From Clostridia bacterium (GTDB taxonomy: Bacteria; Bacillota; Clostridia; Oscillospirales; CAG-272), in NCBI GenBank assembly GCA_017453365.1, contig JAFTKH010000035.1, forward strand, positions 1-50,941: a stretch of DNA of 50,941 nucleotides. Reading direction: 5' to 3'. Under the pieces are notes generated by a model, which saw only the letters and a list, made by a program, of their open reading frames with translations, did no database searches and was not told the origin of the DNA. Made by a program: the position numbers and the translations under genes. Shown here one piece after another: positions 16,775 to 25,530 of the stretch (position 1 is the first letter of the stretch; each line of letters begins with the position of its first letter).

Positions 16775-16803
16775 ATTATATAGCAAGTCCCTTGCTTTGT
16801 CAA
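16775..16803 (-). promoter_or_regulatory. Promoter of coaD-pheS-pheT with a palindrome in its spacer
   Basis: TTGACA (16803-16798) and TATAAT (16780-16775) are exactly 17 bp apart on the minus strand. The spacer contains the perfect inverted repeat AGCAAG-TCC-CTTGCT, which could be a repressor site. Confidence 0.87.
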
Positions 16804-16833
16804 TAAGACGCGGGCATTTTTTTGACCGTCTCT

Positions 16834-17412
16834 TTACGCTCCGACGCCCTCTTCACGGTAAATCAAAACGTGCAGTGCGGTTTTCTTTCCGTAGCTCGTC
16901 GATTTCAAGCACTCGAAGCCGATGTCGGCTAGCACCGCCGTGTCTATCCTCTCTTCTCCGCTCTCGAGAACTACGAGAGCACCGTTGGCGAGCAGTCCCG
17001 CCGATGCAAGCCGCGCGCAGGCGTCAAGGCAACATTCCATAGCATACGGAGGGTCGATGAATATAAGGTCGTATCTATCCCTGCCGCCGGCCTTCCTTAT
17101 AAAATTTCTCCAGTCGCTGACGGAGTATCTGCATTTATCGAAAAATCCCGTCGAAACAGCATTTTTCTTAACAAGCTCCATAGCCTCGCGCTCCGAGTCG
17201 ACGAAGGTAACCCCCTCCGCGCCTCGCGACATAGCCTCAAGCCCGAGCTGACCCGTCCCCGCGAACAGGTCGAGCACCCGTCTCCCCTCAATATCAAACT
17301 GTATCGAGGAGAACATAGCCCCCTTTATTCTATCAGAGGTCGGACGAGTAGCGTCACCCTCGAGGGAAAGCAGCTTCTTTCCTTTAGCGCTTCCCGTTAT
17401 TATCCTTGGCAT
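16834..17412 (-). CDS. rsmD: 16S rRNA (guanine-966-N2)-methyltransferase
   Basis: This 192-residue S-adenosylmethionine enzyme methylates G966 of 16S rRNA. The start MPRIITGSAKGKKL is the family N-terminus. The SAM loop is DLFAGTGQLGLEAMSRGA and the catalytic motif is FIDPPYAM. The ATG at 17412 has GGAG six bases upstream; longer in-frame starts reach back to 17481 but lack support. It sits next to coaD, a very common order in Firmicutes, although coaD also has its own promoter. The 160 bp upstream toward uvrC hold only weak hairpins. Confidence 0.95.
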   Translation of the reverse strand: MPRIITGSAKGKKLLSLEGDATRPTSDRIKGAMFSSIQFDIEGRRVLDLFAGTGQLGLEAMSRGAEGVTFVDSEREAMELVKKNAVSTGFFDKCRYSVSDWRNFIRKAGGRDRYDLIFIDPPYAMECCLDACARLASAGLLANGALVVLESGEERIDTAVLADIGFECLKSTSYGKKTALHVLIYREEGVGA

Positions 17413-17571
17413 ATTATTCTCCATTCTGCCGCCTTTCAGGCAGCGCACAAAAGTATATCCAAATTCTCGTAGCATTTTCACCGAAACAGGCGGAAAGCCT
17501 GTATTCCGAGAATTTCGGGTCTAACCTAAAGCCCGAGTTTTCGAATTAGTGATATCCCACGCTTCTCCGCT

Positions 17572-19398
17572 TTATTCGGATTTTTCAAAATAGGCGCGTA
17601 TCCGCTCGGCATCACGCTCGCTGATACCGCGAATTTTCGAAAGCTCGTCCACAGAGGCACCCCTTATTTTCGAAAGAGGCATAGCGTGGAGCAGTATTTT
17701 TGCCTTCTTCGGCCCTATCCCCTCTATCTTCTCGAGTGAGGAATGGCGCAGCGTTTTTCTCTTCGCTCCCGAGGACTGTTTTCCGGCAAATCTATGCGCT
17801 TCTTCCTGCAAATTATAAACAAATGTGTACACATTCATCTCTCTGGCTATGGAAATTTCGGTTTTCCCGTCGGTTATTGCTCTGGTCTTATGATAGTCGT
17901 CCTTCACCATTCCGAAGAGCGGAATATCGAGATTTAAAGTGTGCATAACCTCGCTCACCGCCGACACGTGGCCGACGCCTCCGTCAAGTAGTATTACATC
18001 GGGGCGCTCACCGAGTGACGGAGTCCCGTCACCGATATGAAGCAGCCTTCGCGAAAGTGCCTCTCGCATAGAGGCATAGTCGTCCTGACCCGAGGTGGTT
18101 TTGATATTGAACGAGCGGTAATCGCTTCGCTTGAGCTTACCGCCCTGCCATACGACCATGGACGCGACGATATTCTCATTACCTATATTCGATATATCGT
18201 AGGCCTCGATACGCGAGGGGACACTGTCGAGTCCAAGCAGCTCCGCAAGACGTCTGACGCTTTTATCCTCTCTCTCCCCCTCAAGCTTCGCCTGTCTCGC
18301 CGCTTCCTTGGCATTTTCGAGCGCCATATCGCAAAGCGCTCTGCCGTCGCCGCGCTCCGGCACTCTCACGCTGACCTTATATTTCGTGCCGAGCGAGATA
18401 TACTCCGACAGAAGCTCTACGTCATCGTCCGAGATGTCAAAGTCGAGCATTACCTCTCTGGGGATAGAGGCGCGTCCGTCGTAATAGTCGGCGATAAGAG
18501 AAACGGCGTCCTCCCTGCCCGTCAGCTCCGATGAAGACAGAATGAACTCGTTTTTGTTAACTAACGCGCCTTCCCTTATCGTAAGGATTGCAAGGACGCC
18601 CACGGTTTCTTCGGTATAAAGCGCGAAAACGTCGCGATTTACCTTCGCATCGGCGACGACCTTCTGCTTTTCTGCGAGCTTACGGAGGGCAAGAATACTG
18701 TCGCGCAACACGGCCGCCCGCTCAAATTCAAAGAGCTCTGCTGCCTCGTTCATCTCACGCTCGAGCCCGAGGACCGTATCCTTTATATCTCCGTCGAGGA
18801 CGCGCTCCGCGCGCTTTACAAGAGCGCGGTAGTCCTCTGCGGTTATGCTCTTTTCAACGCACGGAGCAAGACATCTGCCTATCTCGCGGTATATACACGG
18901 CCTTCCCTTACCTATATCCTCGGGAAACCGCCTTTTACAGGTCGGGAGTCTGAAAATGCGCATAACGCACTCAAGCGCGAGATACGCATCGGACGCGCTA
19001 TCGTAAGGGCCGAAATACCTGCTCTTATCACTCTTACGCTCACGTGTTACGCAGAGCCTCGGATATTCCCCACCCGTCACTTTTATATACGGATATGATT
19101 TGGCATCCTTAAGCTTTATATTGTATTTCGGAGAGTGCTTTTTTATCAGCACGTTTTCAAGCGTAAGCGCTTCTATTTCCGTATCGCAGACTATATAATC
19201 GAAATCTCTGACGAGACTGACCATTCTCGCAGTCTTCGCGCTCGTGTGCGTGCCTACGAAGTAACTCGTTACACGGTTTTTAAGCTTTTTCGATTTGCCG
19301 ACGTATATTACCTCGCCGTCCGCGTTTTTCATTATATACACTCCGGGTGTGAGGGGAAGCGAGCCCGCCTTATCCCGAAGGCGCTCATTTACCGTCAT
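17572..19398 (-). CDS. uvrC: Excinuclease ABC subunit C
   Basis: This 608-residue endonuclease makes both incisions in nucleotide excision repair, acting with UvrB. The N-terminal GIY-YIG domain is GVYIMKNADGEVIYVGKSKK. A UVR motif (FEFERAAVLRDSILALRKL) lies near residue 220. The RNase H-like UvrC domain (EAYDISNIGNENIVASMVVW, DVILLDGGVGH) is followed by C-terminal helix-hairpin-helix motifs (LEKIEGIGPKKAKILL, RGISERDAERIRAYF). The ATG at 19398 has GGAG seven bases upstream. An apparent 27-codon extension to 19479 reads through a terminator hairpin and is rejected. Confidence 0.98.
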   Translation of the reverse strand: MTVNERLRDKAGSLPLTPGVYIMKNADGEVIYVGKSKKLKNRVTSYFVGTHTSAKTARMVSLVRDFDYIVCDTEIEALTLENVLIKKHSPKYNIKLKDAKSYPYIKVTGGEYPRLCVTRERKSDKSRYFGPYDSASDAYLALECVMRIFRLPTCKRRFPEDIGKGRPCIYREIGRCLAPCVEKSITAEDYRALVKRAERVLDGDIKDTVLGLEREMNEAAELFEFERAAVLRDSILALRKLAEKQKVVADAKVNRDVFALYTEETVGVLAILTIREGALVNKNEFILSSSELTGREDAVSLIADYYDGRASIPREVMLDFDISDDDVELLSEYISLGTKYKVSVRVPERGDGRALCDMALENAKEAARQAKLEGEREDKSVRRLAELLGLDSVPSRIEAYDISNIGNENIVASMVVWQGGKLKRSDYRSFNIKTTSGQDDYASMREALSRRLLHIGDGTPSLGERPDVILLDGGVGHVSAVSEVMHTLNLDIPLFGMVKDDYHKTRAITDGKTEISIAREMNVYTFVYNLQEEAHRFAGKQSSGAKRKTLRHSSLEKIEGIGPKKAKILLHAMPLSKIRGASVDELSKIRGISERDAERIRAYFEKSE

Positions 19399-19420
19399 AT
19401 AACATCTCCAATATAACAAA

Positions 19421-19476
19421 ACCGAGCCCTGTCGGGGAAGACGGCAAAGGGTGCACGTCCGCCGCACAGGCTCGGT
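19421..19476 (-). terminator. Terminator of the HPr gene
   Basis: The arms ACCGAGCC and GGCTCGGT enclose a further-structured 36-nt loop and are followed on the minus strand by TTTTGTTAT. The long loop makes it less canonical. Confidence 0.65.
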
Positions 19477-19495
19477 CAAAAATCAGAATAATGAA

Positions 19496-19762
19496 TTAAA
19501 GCTCGGAAAATTCACTGTCGATAAGCTGCGTAAGCCCTCTTACAGCCTCCGCCTCGTCAGCGCCGTCGGCAATAATGGTAATGCTTGTTCCCTTGGAAAT
19601 ACCGAGTGAAAGAACACCGAGCAGGCTCTTCGCATTAACGCGGCAATCCTCCTTCTCAACCCAGATAGAGCACTTGTAAGAGTTGGCTTTCTGAATAAAG
19701 AAGGTCGCGGGTCTTGCGTGAAGACCTACACTGTTCTTTATAGTAACGTTATGAGAAATCAT
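19496..19762 (-). CDS. ptsH: HPr-family phosphocarrier protein
   Basis: This 88-residue cytoplasmic protein has both regulatory sites of Firmicute HPr. They are the PEP/enzyme I-phosphorylated His15 in GLHARPAT and Ser46 in AKSLLGVLSLG, the target of HPr kinase that links to CcpA carbon repression. Fold and length are standard. Enzyme I is not adjacent; the gene stands alone between terminators with its own promoter. With His15 present it is HPr-like rather than Crh, but many Clostridia carry several HPr copies, so a purely regulatory paralogue is possible. Confidence 0.93.
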   Translation of the reverse strand: MISHNVTIKNSVGLHARPATFFIQKANSYKCSIWVEKEDCRVNAKSLLGVLSLGISKGTSITIIADGADEAEAVRGLTQLIDSEFSEL

Positions 19763-19794
19763 CGAATATGTCTCCTTCGAGCTTTATTATTTAA

Positions 19795-19823
19795 AGTATA
19801 ACAAAATGCTAAATAAAAATCAA
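19795..19823 (-). promoter_or_regulatory. Promoter of the HPr gene
   Basis: TTGATT (19823-19818) and TATACT (19800-19795) are 17 bp apart. AAGGAG precedes the start codon. Confidence 0.82.
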
Positions 19824-19844
19824 GGGGTTTGAAAAAATTCGCAA

Positions 19845-19887
19845 GAAAACTTTTCACGTATGCTGAACGCACAGAGCATTGTGAAAA
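19845..19887 (-). terminator. Terminator of the O-antigen-ligase-like gene
   Basis: TTTTCAC pairs with GTGAAAA, and an inner ATGCT/AGCAT stem continues the hairpin. On the minus strand GTTTTCTT follows. Confidence 0.65.
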
Positions 19888-19894
19888 CAACTGT

Positions 19895-21700
19895 TTACCT
19901 AATTCCTATGTCTATTGCCGAGGAGTCGGCACTTCTTCCGTCACTGTAATATGCGACCCTGTCATCGTGCTCGCCCTTCGAGATACGGAGCGTGGCGCTC
20001 CCCACTCCAAATATGCACCAAAAAAGGAAGAACATCGACATATCGGCCCACAAATAATTAAACGCACCGAGAGCTATAAGAGCCGCGAGGGCAAGTGACG
20101 TGAATTTTGAGAGCGTGCTCACCTGCGAGGTCTTCACGTACGGAATATAAATAGCCGTATGCCGTACCCGTGTCACGAAAATAAGAAGCAGAGCCGCGAG
20201 AGCAAATACTCCCGCCTCAAGCGCAACCTCAAGGAAAAAAGTACCGCCGTTCGGAAAGAGCGGCTCGGCGACGCCGAGCGCTTCAAGCTCCAGGACAAAG
20301 CAGCTCTCGCCTATACCAATACCCGCGAGGGCGTTGTCGAAGAACATCTGTCTGGCATAATTCCAACGCGTGGCAAGAGCATCGAGAGAAAAGAAGGAAA
20401 GCACGGGAAGCCTTGCAAGCTCGAGAAGCGCCGTCCCCGGCAAGAATATGAAAAGCGAGGGCAGAAGCGCAAAGAGGATAGTATATATTCCGAAAACTCG
20501 CGTTTTCGCAGTAAGCGCAAATCCTATAAGCACAAGAGCCGCTACCGTAGTAGCCCAAGGCGAGAGAGTAAGCACGAGGGCAAACAGGGTGAGAGCGGAT
20601 ATGAAGATGTATACGAGCTTCGCCGAGCGGCGGCGCCTCGCGCTGGTAAAATACAGCGTAAAAATAAACGCCGAAAGAAGGAAGACAGCAAGCACCGACG
20701 GTGACGAGAATGTAGCGGACACCCCCGAAAACTGCCACAGGGGGGCCTCGGTCAATCCTATAACAAACTGCACCACGGCAACGCAGGATACGGGAACGGA
20801 CGAGAAGATGAGAGCGTTAATCAAGCAATCCGCAAGACGCCTGTTGGCTATGATAGAGCCCGAAAGAACGTATCCCATAGCAAGCACTATCATAACGAGC
20901 GAATTGGTAAACGACTCTATTCCCTTAACGAATATTCCGCTAATTAGAACGAAGAGGAGGAAAATCCCGAGGTATACGTCGTACTGCTCGAAGGTATATA
21001 CCCTCTTTCCAAGCGCAACCTTCCTTACAAAGGATAGTATATTCACTCCGACGAAGGCTGACAGTATCAGCTCATGATTATCAAGCATCGAAAGATACGG
21101 AAGCACAAGGAAGGTTGAAAAAAGCGAAAACTCCGGCGAAACAAAGGACACGAATACGTATACTGCCGCTACGGCTGAAATAACAACTGCGAAGAACGGA
21201 AGCACCGCTGCAAGAGCCGCTATCGCAGAACCGAGAATAAGGCCTACCCACGACGGTATTCCGCGGGTTCCGTCAAGCCTATTCGTCCTTTTGATGCAGA
21301 AAAATTCAAAAAACACGTAGTCGGTAAGGACAAAGTCCTGAAGGAAAATACACAGTGGCTTATCGGATACGACCAGCAGCACACCAAGCATAGCACTGAC
21401 AGCGCCCGTTATAAGGACACCGAGGGGGCCCACCTCATACAAGCCCAAATAGTCCTTTATAAGGTGCACGAAGAGCGTGACAAGACCGAAGGAAAGAAGG
21501 ACTAGGCCATAAAACCTTGCCGAGGTAAACGAAAGAAGAGCTTTAAGCTTTGACGTCACGGCCAGCATCAAACGGGCATACCGTCCGCCGTGCTTTCCCG
21601 AAAACGAGCCCGTAAAGCTCTTTGATACAAACTTTTTCCCCTCGCCACCCTCAGGCTTATAATATCCGTCGACGAGCTCATAAAGCGTGTATTTTCTCAA
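19895..21700 (-). CDS. O-antigen ligase/polymerase-like membrane protein
   Basis: This 601-residue polytopic protein has about a dozen hydrophobic segments after a soluble N-terminal stretch of roughly 60 residues. The Wzy_C-type signature is seen in FSGVSATFSSPSVLAVFLL and in the periplasmic-type loop RWNYARQMFFDNALAGIGIG. Such proteins polymerise or ligate surface polysaccharide or teichoic-like chains outside the membrane; the substrate is unknown. A TTG at 21700 sits eight bases after a strong AAGGAGGG, so I use it rather than the TTG at 21730, which lies upstream of that site. A glycosyltransferase three genes upstream could belong to the same surface-polymer pathway. Confidence 0.8.
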   Translation of the reverse strand: MRKYTLYELVDGYYKPEGGEGKKFVSKSFTGSFSGKHGGRYARLMLAVTSKLKALLSFTSARFYGLVLLSFGLVTLFVHLIKDYLGLYEVGPLGVLITGAVSAMLGVLLVVSDKPLCIFLQDFVLTDYVFFEFFCIKRTNRLDGTRGIPSWVGLILGSAIAALAAVLPFFAVVISAVAAVYVFVSFVSPEFSLFSTFLVLPYLSMLDNHELILSAFVGVNILSFVRKVALGKRVYTFEQYDVYLGIFLLFVLISGIFVKGIESFTNSLVMIVLAMGYVLSGSIIANRRLADCLINALIFSSVPVSCVAVVQFVIGLTEAPLWQFSGVSATFSSPSVLAVFLLSAFIFTLYFTSARRRRSAKLVYIFISALTLFALVLTLSPWATTVAALVLIGFALTAKTRVFGIYTILFALLPSLFIFLPGTALLELARLPVLSFFSLDALATRWNYARQMFFDNALAGIGIGESCFVLELEALGVAEPLFPNGGTFFLEVALEAGVFALAALLLIFVTRVRHTAIYIPYVKTSQVSTLSKFTSLALAALIALGAFNYLWADMSMFFLFWCIFGVGSATLRISKGEHDDRVAYYSDGRSADSSAIDIGIR

Positions 21701-21734
21701 AGCTGTACCCTCCTTTCTTTTTGAAAACAATTCT

Positions 21735-22463
21735 TTACTTTTTCTTTTTATTATTCAGCCTCTCCTCGAGCTCGGGATGAGCCAGAAGAAGCTCCGGACG
21801 TCGGGAGCGTGTCAATTCTATCGCTTCCTTCAGTCTCCATTCATCTATTTTTTTATGGTCGCCCGAGAGCAATATCTCGGGCACCTCTCGTCCGCGAAAT
21901 TCACGTGGTTTCGTATACTGAGGATACTCAAGCATTCCGCTCTCAAAGCTCTCGTCGAGATAGCACTCCGCATCGCTTAAAACGCCGTCCTTAAGTCTGG
22001 CGACAGCATCTATCACGATACAGGCAGGCAGCTCTCCGCCGGTCAACACGTAGTCTCCGACCGAAAGCTCCTCGTCAACTATCTCGTCGATTATTCTCTG
22101 GTCGACCCCCTCATAATGGCCACAGAGAAATATGATGTTGTCATACTGCGAGAGCTCGCGGGCGACAGACTGATTAAACCCCCTGCCCTTCGGCGACATA
22201 TAGATAACCCGCGTGCTCTCACACTCCGGAATCTCGCCGACTATGCTCATGTAGCAATCGTATATCGGTTGGCAGGTCATCACCATACCCATACCGCCTC
22301 CGTAAGGGGTATCGTCGGTTTTCCTGTGCTTATCTGTGGAAAAATCCCTGATATTGTGGCATTTCACATTGATAATTCCGTTTGTCTGCGCTCTGCCGAG
22401 AATGCTCTCTCCAAGCACCGTTCTCACCATATCGGGAAACAGTGTCATAACGTCAAATCTCAT
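21735..22463 (-). CDS. trmD: tRNA (guanine-37-N1)-methyltransferase
   Basis: This 242-residue knotted methyltransferase modifies G37 next to the anticodon and prevents frameshifting. The family signature is complete: FDVMTLFPDMV at the start, DDTPYGGGMGMVM, FLCGHYEGVDQRI, and SVGDYVLTGGELPA forming the SAM knot. The C-terminal helical domain includes YTKPREFRGREVPEILLSGDH (quoted in part: PREFRGREVPE). The ATG overlaps the rimM stop as ATGA. The ribosomal rpsP and rplS genes that often flank it are absent. Confidence 0.98.
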   Translation of the reverse strand: MRFDVMTLFPDMVRTVLGESILGRAQTNGIINVKCHNIRDFSTDKHRKTDDTPYGGGMGMVMTCQPIYDCYMSIVGEIPECESTRVIYMSPKGRGFNQSVARELSQYDNIIFLCGHYEGVDQRIIDEIVDEELSVGDYVLTGGELPACIVIDAVARLKDGVLSDAECYLDESFESGMLEYPQYTKPREFRGREVPEILLSGDHKKIDEWRLKEAIELTRSRRPELLLAHPELEERLNNKKKK

Positions 22464-22978
22464 ATCTCATCATCAAAGAAGCCGGGAATGGGACTTATGA
22501 GTATACCTTCCTCGGCATCTATCCTTTTTACAAACTCGGGAACGTCGGGCAAAAGAACGTCCTTCCCCCCCGGCGTTCTGACCGTATAAAGCTTTCCGCG
22601 CGCTGCATCGGAAACGTACACGAGCTTGCCGTACTCACGGCCGCTCTCCGCATCGCGCACAGAGAGACCTATCATATCGGCAATCAGCATTTCACCTTCA
22701 CACACGGGAATGTCCTCACGGGCAAGGAATATGATAATTCCTTTTTTCGCAATAGCGGCCTCTCGGGAATCGATACCCTCTATAGACATAAGCACCGAGC
22801 TACCTGACACTGCCGCGTGGAGAACCTTACGTTCTCTGTATTCGCCCTCCTCGGCGAAAAAGACACGCGTCTGTCCTGCAAGCACCTCCGGTGCATCACA
22901 CCAATGCTCAACCTTTACAAGACCGCGGACACCGTGAGCATTCGAGATGCGCCCGCCCTCAAAAAACATTTTTCTCAT
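22460..22978 (-). CDS. rimM: Ribosome maturation factor
   Basis: This 172-residue protein binds S19 during 30S head maturation. The N-terminal barrel has the family GGRISNAHGVRGLVKVEHWC, and the C-terminal PRC-barrel is around MIGLSVRDAESGREYGKLVY, ending VLLPDVPEFVKRID and GILISPIPGFFDDE. The start is uncertain. The ATG at 22978 coincides with the predicted transcription start of the promoter at 22985-23013, and AGGTG is only a few bases away. An ATG at 22969 is the alternative. It overlaps trmD by 4 nt. Confidence 0.95.
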   Translation of the reverse strand: MRKMFFEGGRISNAHGVRGLVKVEHWCDAPEVLAGQTRVFFAEEGEYRERKVLHAAVSGSSVLMSIEGIDSREAAIAKKGIIIFLAREDIPVCEGEMLIADMIGLSVRDAESGREYGKLVYVSDAARGKLYTVRTPGGKDVLLPDVPEFVKRIDAEEGILISPIPGFFDDEI

Positions 22979-22984
22979 ACACCT

Positions 22985-23013
22985 ATTTTACCACAGTCAA
23001 ATTTAAAAGTCAA
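22985..23013 (-). promoter_or_regulatory. Promoter of rimM-trmD
   Basis: TTGACT (23013-23008) and TAAAAT (22990-22985) are 17 bp apart. The transcript would begin at or next to the rimM start codon. Confidence 0.72.
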
Positions 23014-23043
23014 CACGCGAGGATTTAAAAGAAGCACAGTAAA

Positions 23044-24096
23044 TTACGCTAGGCTACGGTAAAGAGAAGAAAGAGCCAAAACCGCACCGTCAAGGGAATA
23101 TGAGCCAACGACCTTTCCCCTGGCGCATCTCGAAAGCTCATCACGCTCCCCGTTGCGTGACAGCAAGCGGTCAACAGCAGCACTAAGCGAAAAGGAGTCG
23201 CCGAAGTGATAGACCGCCCCAGATGTACCGTCGCGAACAAGATCGAGACATCTCGGTGTATTGGGGACGACGGCGGGAACTCCAAAAGACATAAAGCGCG
23301 CCGCCTCAATCGGTATTGAGCTCGGCCGAAGACTCGGTAGAACAAAGCAAAAGGATGCTCTAACACATTCCAAGGGCATAGCCCCGATGCCGAAGCTCAC
23401 AACACAACGTCCTATACCGAGCGCACTCGAAAGATGTCTGATATAAAGTGCCATATTCTCCGGCGCCTCAACGTACGCCAACAAACGGCGTTTGCGCACG
23501 AGCTGCGAAACGGCAGAAAGAAAAAGCGCACATTCCTCACCGTTCGAACAGGACGCGGAAATTATCGGAACACTCGATTGGAAATATCCGTCCTCCGGAG
23601 TAGGAATATCGACGTCAACACCGTAAGGAACATTCACTATCGACCCATCTCTGACCCCTGCGCGTACAAGGATATCCCTGTCGGAGGGTGAGTATGAGAG
23701 AGTAAGCGACAGTCTTGCTCGGGGACTTAAAGCGGAAAGAACGCGTCTTAAAAGGTAGCTCGCGTAGTAGTCCTTTATAGCAACGACGTCGCCTCGGGAT
23801 ACAAGAAAGGTAGCAAGCGACCCGCACACCGAGCCGTGAGAATGAACAACAGAGGGAGCCGTTTGTCTTAAATGTCTGCCGATAATGTAAATATTTCTTA
23901 TCATATTGTCATCATCTTTACCAAGCGGAAGTGCGGTTAATTTGACACGTGTGCCGCTTAAAATAGATAACGCGCGGCTTCTCTCGGGAACAATGAGCTC
24001 AAAATCGAATTCGCGCCAGAGCCGTTCCAAAACCCCCTTTAGCAAGTATATATTTCCCGTATCGACGCTTTCCGAAAGCACATGAGTTATCAGCAT
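23044..24096 (-). CDS. Glycosyltransferase (GT4-like, GT-B fold)
   Basis: This 350-residue protein has two Rossmann domains. The N-terminal acceptor half runs from MLITHVLSESVDTGNIYLL and includes APSVVHSHGS. The C-terminal donor half has VPYGVDVDIP at the linker and the nucleotide-sugar site PSLRPSSIPIEAARFMSFG, with the expected EAA-type acidic residue followed by GVPAVVPNTP. It should add a sugar from a nucleotide or lipid-linked donor in the cytoplasm; donor and acceptor are unknown. GGGAG lies seven bases before the ATG. Its neighbours suggest cell-surface polymer synthesis together with the O-antigen-ligase-like gene. Confidence 0.85.
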   Translation of the reverse strand: MLITHVLSESVDTGNIYLLKGVLERLWREFDFELIVPERSRALSILSGTRVKLTALPLGKDDDNMIRNIYIIGRHLRQTAPSVVHSHGSVCGSLATFLVSRGDVVAIKDYYASYLLRRVLSALSPRARLSLTLSYSPSDRDILVRAGVRDGSIVNVPYGVDVDIPTPEDGYFQSSVPIISASCSNGEECALFLSAVSQLVRKRRLLAYVEAPENMALYIRHLSSALGIGRCVVSFGIGAMPLECVRASFCFVLPSLRPSSIPIEAARFMSFGVPAVVPNTPRCLDLVRDGTSGAVYHFGDSFSLSAAVDRLLSRNGERDELSRCARGKVVGSYSLDGAVLALSSLYRSLA

Positions 24097-24160
24097 TATA
24101 CATCTCCCTTTAAGTTAATAAAGCATTATTCACCTCAGAATTACCCTTTATTCCGTAAAA

Positions 24161-24193
24161 ACAAAAAGGCCCTGCCAAAAAGCCTTGGCAAGG
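24161..24193 (-). terminator. Terminator of the rnr-CPBP-tadA operon
   Basis: A 9-bp stem (CCTTGCCAA with TTGGCAGGG, one G-U pair) is followed on the minus strand by CCTTTTTGTTTTT. A further GCCCGAAAGGGC hairpin precedes it. Confidence 0.78.
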
Positions 24194-24227
24194 CGAAAGC
24201 CCTTTCGGGCAAGCAGCACGACGTTTA

Positions 24228-24692
24228 TTATTTCAGACGCTTTTTCTTAAAATAAGACGAAAGAAGCTCTCTGTTCTCGTCGGCGAGCACGCCGCCCACA
24301 ACCTCGGGGGTATGGTTGAGCGGCACCTTGGCGAGGTCAATCAACGAGCCAAACGCTCCAAAACGCAAATCAGGCGCTCCAAAAACAACCCGCTCCACCC
24401 TAGCGTTGATTACGGCACCCGCGCACATAGCGCATGGCTCCATTGTCACGTAGAGAGTAGCACCGGGCAAGCGCCAGCCGCCAAGTGCAGCGCACGCACG
24501 CTCAATCGCGAGAACCTCCGCGTGATGCGTTGCACATTTAGTGTGCTCCCGTGTATTATAGGCCTCCGCGATTATTCTGCCTTCCTTCACGACAAGTGCC
24601 CCGACCGGAACCTCATCGAGCCGCTCCGCTTCATGCGCAAGCTCAATTGCCCGTCTCATAAATTCTATATCGGCATCAGTTATACGTTCCAT
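24228..24692 (-). CDS. tadA: tRNA-specific adenosine deaminase
   Basis: This 154-residue zinc enzyme converts wobble A34 to inosine in tRNA-Arg(ACG). The catalytic HAE (His57, Glu59) and the zinc pair PCAMC (Cys87, Cys90) are intact. The ARVERVVFGAPDLRFGAFGS segment (first part ARVERVVFGAPD) and a C-terminal helix complete the family pattern. GAGG lies five bases before the ATG at 24692; in-frame ATGs at 24713 and 24710 would overlap the preceding gene and lack a site. It follows the CPBP gene by 10 nt. Confidence 0.96.
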   Translation of the reverse strand: MERITDADIEFMRRAIELAHEAERLDEVPVGALVVKEGRIIAEAYNTREHTKCATHHAEVLAIERACAALGGWRLPGATLYVTMEPCAMCAGAVINARVERVVFGAPDLRFGAFGSLIDLAKVPLNHTPEVVGGVLADENRELLSSYFKKKRLK

Positions 24693-24702
24693 TTCAACCT
24701 CA

Positions 24703-25497
24703 CTATACATCAAAATCTACATTGGAAGAGCTGCTACTCTGCAAAACAAATGCCTGCCGCAAAAGCTTAACGTACACACGCCTTTTCACTGCTATGAAAG
24801 CAAAGGATGCCGCCGACAGCACCGTAAGCACAGAAACAAAGACTGCAGCCTTTACTCCATCGTCTATAAAGCACGTCCATACACACGATACGACGTTGTT
24901 GAGAAGGTGCAGAACCAACGACGGTATTACACTCGAAAATGAAAGGTCAGCGAGTATAAACACCGCACCGGCAAAAAGCGCATACGGCATCTGCCACACG
25001 TTCATATGTATCAATGCGAAATAAACGGAGGAGAGAATGACAGTATATTTTTTGCTGTACGGCGCAATAAGCAAAATAGGGACGTATCTGAAAAGCAGCT
25101 CCTCAAGAATTGCGGGAGCAATAGCATTCTCGATGAGCATTTCCGCGAAGCTTCCCGTGTATACCGGAGCGCCACCGAGGCCAAGCGCTCCGAGCAGGGA
25201 GGAGGTGAGAAAGGAAACGAGAAAAACCACTCCGATAAGAGGAGCAGCAACAGGAAGCAGAAGAAGAATATCGTGCATCGAAATACGAAACAGCCGACGC
25301 TCAGGCTCTGCAAGCCCACGTTCCTCCTCCCGCGCCCTCTTATCACCTCGCGAGTAAAGAAAGGAGAGAAGCACGGGAAGTGCAAAGGAGAAAACGTAAA
25401 TCAGCGAGGATATCCACCCCGAAAGATACGAGCTCACCGTCGAGATGAGAACATAGATAAGAACAAACAAAGTGTAGAAACTTATATTTTTCCCCAT
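24703..25497 (-). CDS. CPBP-family intramembrane metalloprotease
   Basis: This 264-residue protein has about eight hydrophobic segments and the three CPBP (Abi/Rce1-like) motifs: EELLFRYVPILL, a second motif FALIHMNVWQMP, and HLLNNVVSCVW. These carry the glutamates and histidines that bind zinc within the membrane. Bacterial members act in peptide or pheromone processing, immunity to bacteriocins, or unknown roles. The ATG at 25497 has GGGG six bases upstream; an earlier in-frame start at 25527 has none. It sits between rnr and tadA in one operon, with no bacteriocin gene nearby, so no specific role can be assigned. Confidence 0.88.
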   Translation of the reverse strand: MGKNISFYTLFVLIYVLISTVSSYLSGWISSLIYVFSFALPVLLSFLYSRGDKRAREEERGLAEPERRLFRISMHDILLLLPVAAPLIGVVFLVSFLTSSLLGALGLGGAPVYTGSFAEMLIENAIAPAILEELLFRYVPILLIAPYSKKYTVILSSVYFALIHMNVWQMPYALFAGAVFILADLSFSSVIPSLVLHLLNNVVSCVWTCFIDDGVKAAVFVSVLTVLSAASFAFIAVKRRVYVKLLRQAFVLQSSSSSNVDFDV

Positions 25498-25530
25498 ATT
25501 CAGCCCCTTTTTTCTTTGATAAATCACATT

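Noticed and set aside
16745..16833. T-box riboswitch ahead of pheS-pheT
   Set aside because: The promoter sits before coaD, and the short leader has no room for a T-box or for its conserved motif.
19399..19479. N-terminal extension of UvrC
   Set aside because: It reads through the terminator of the HPr gene. A ribosome binding site fits the ATG at 19398.
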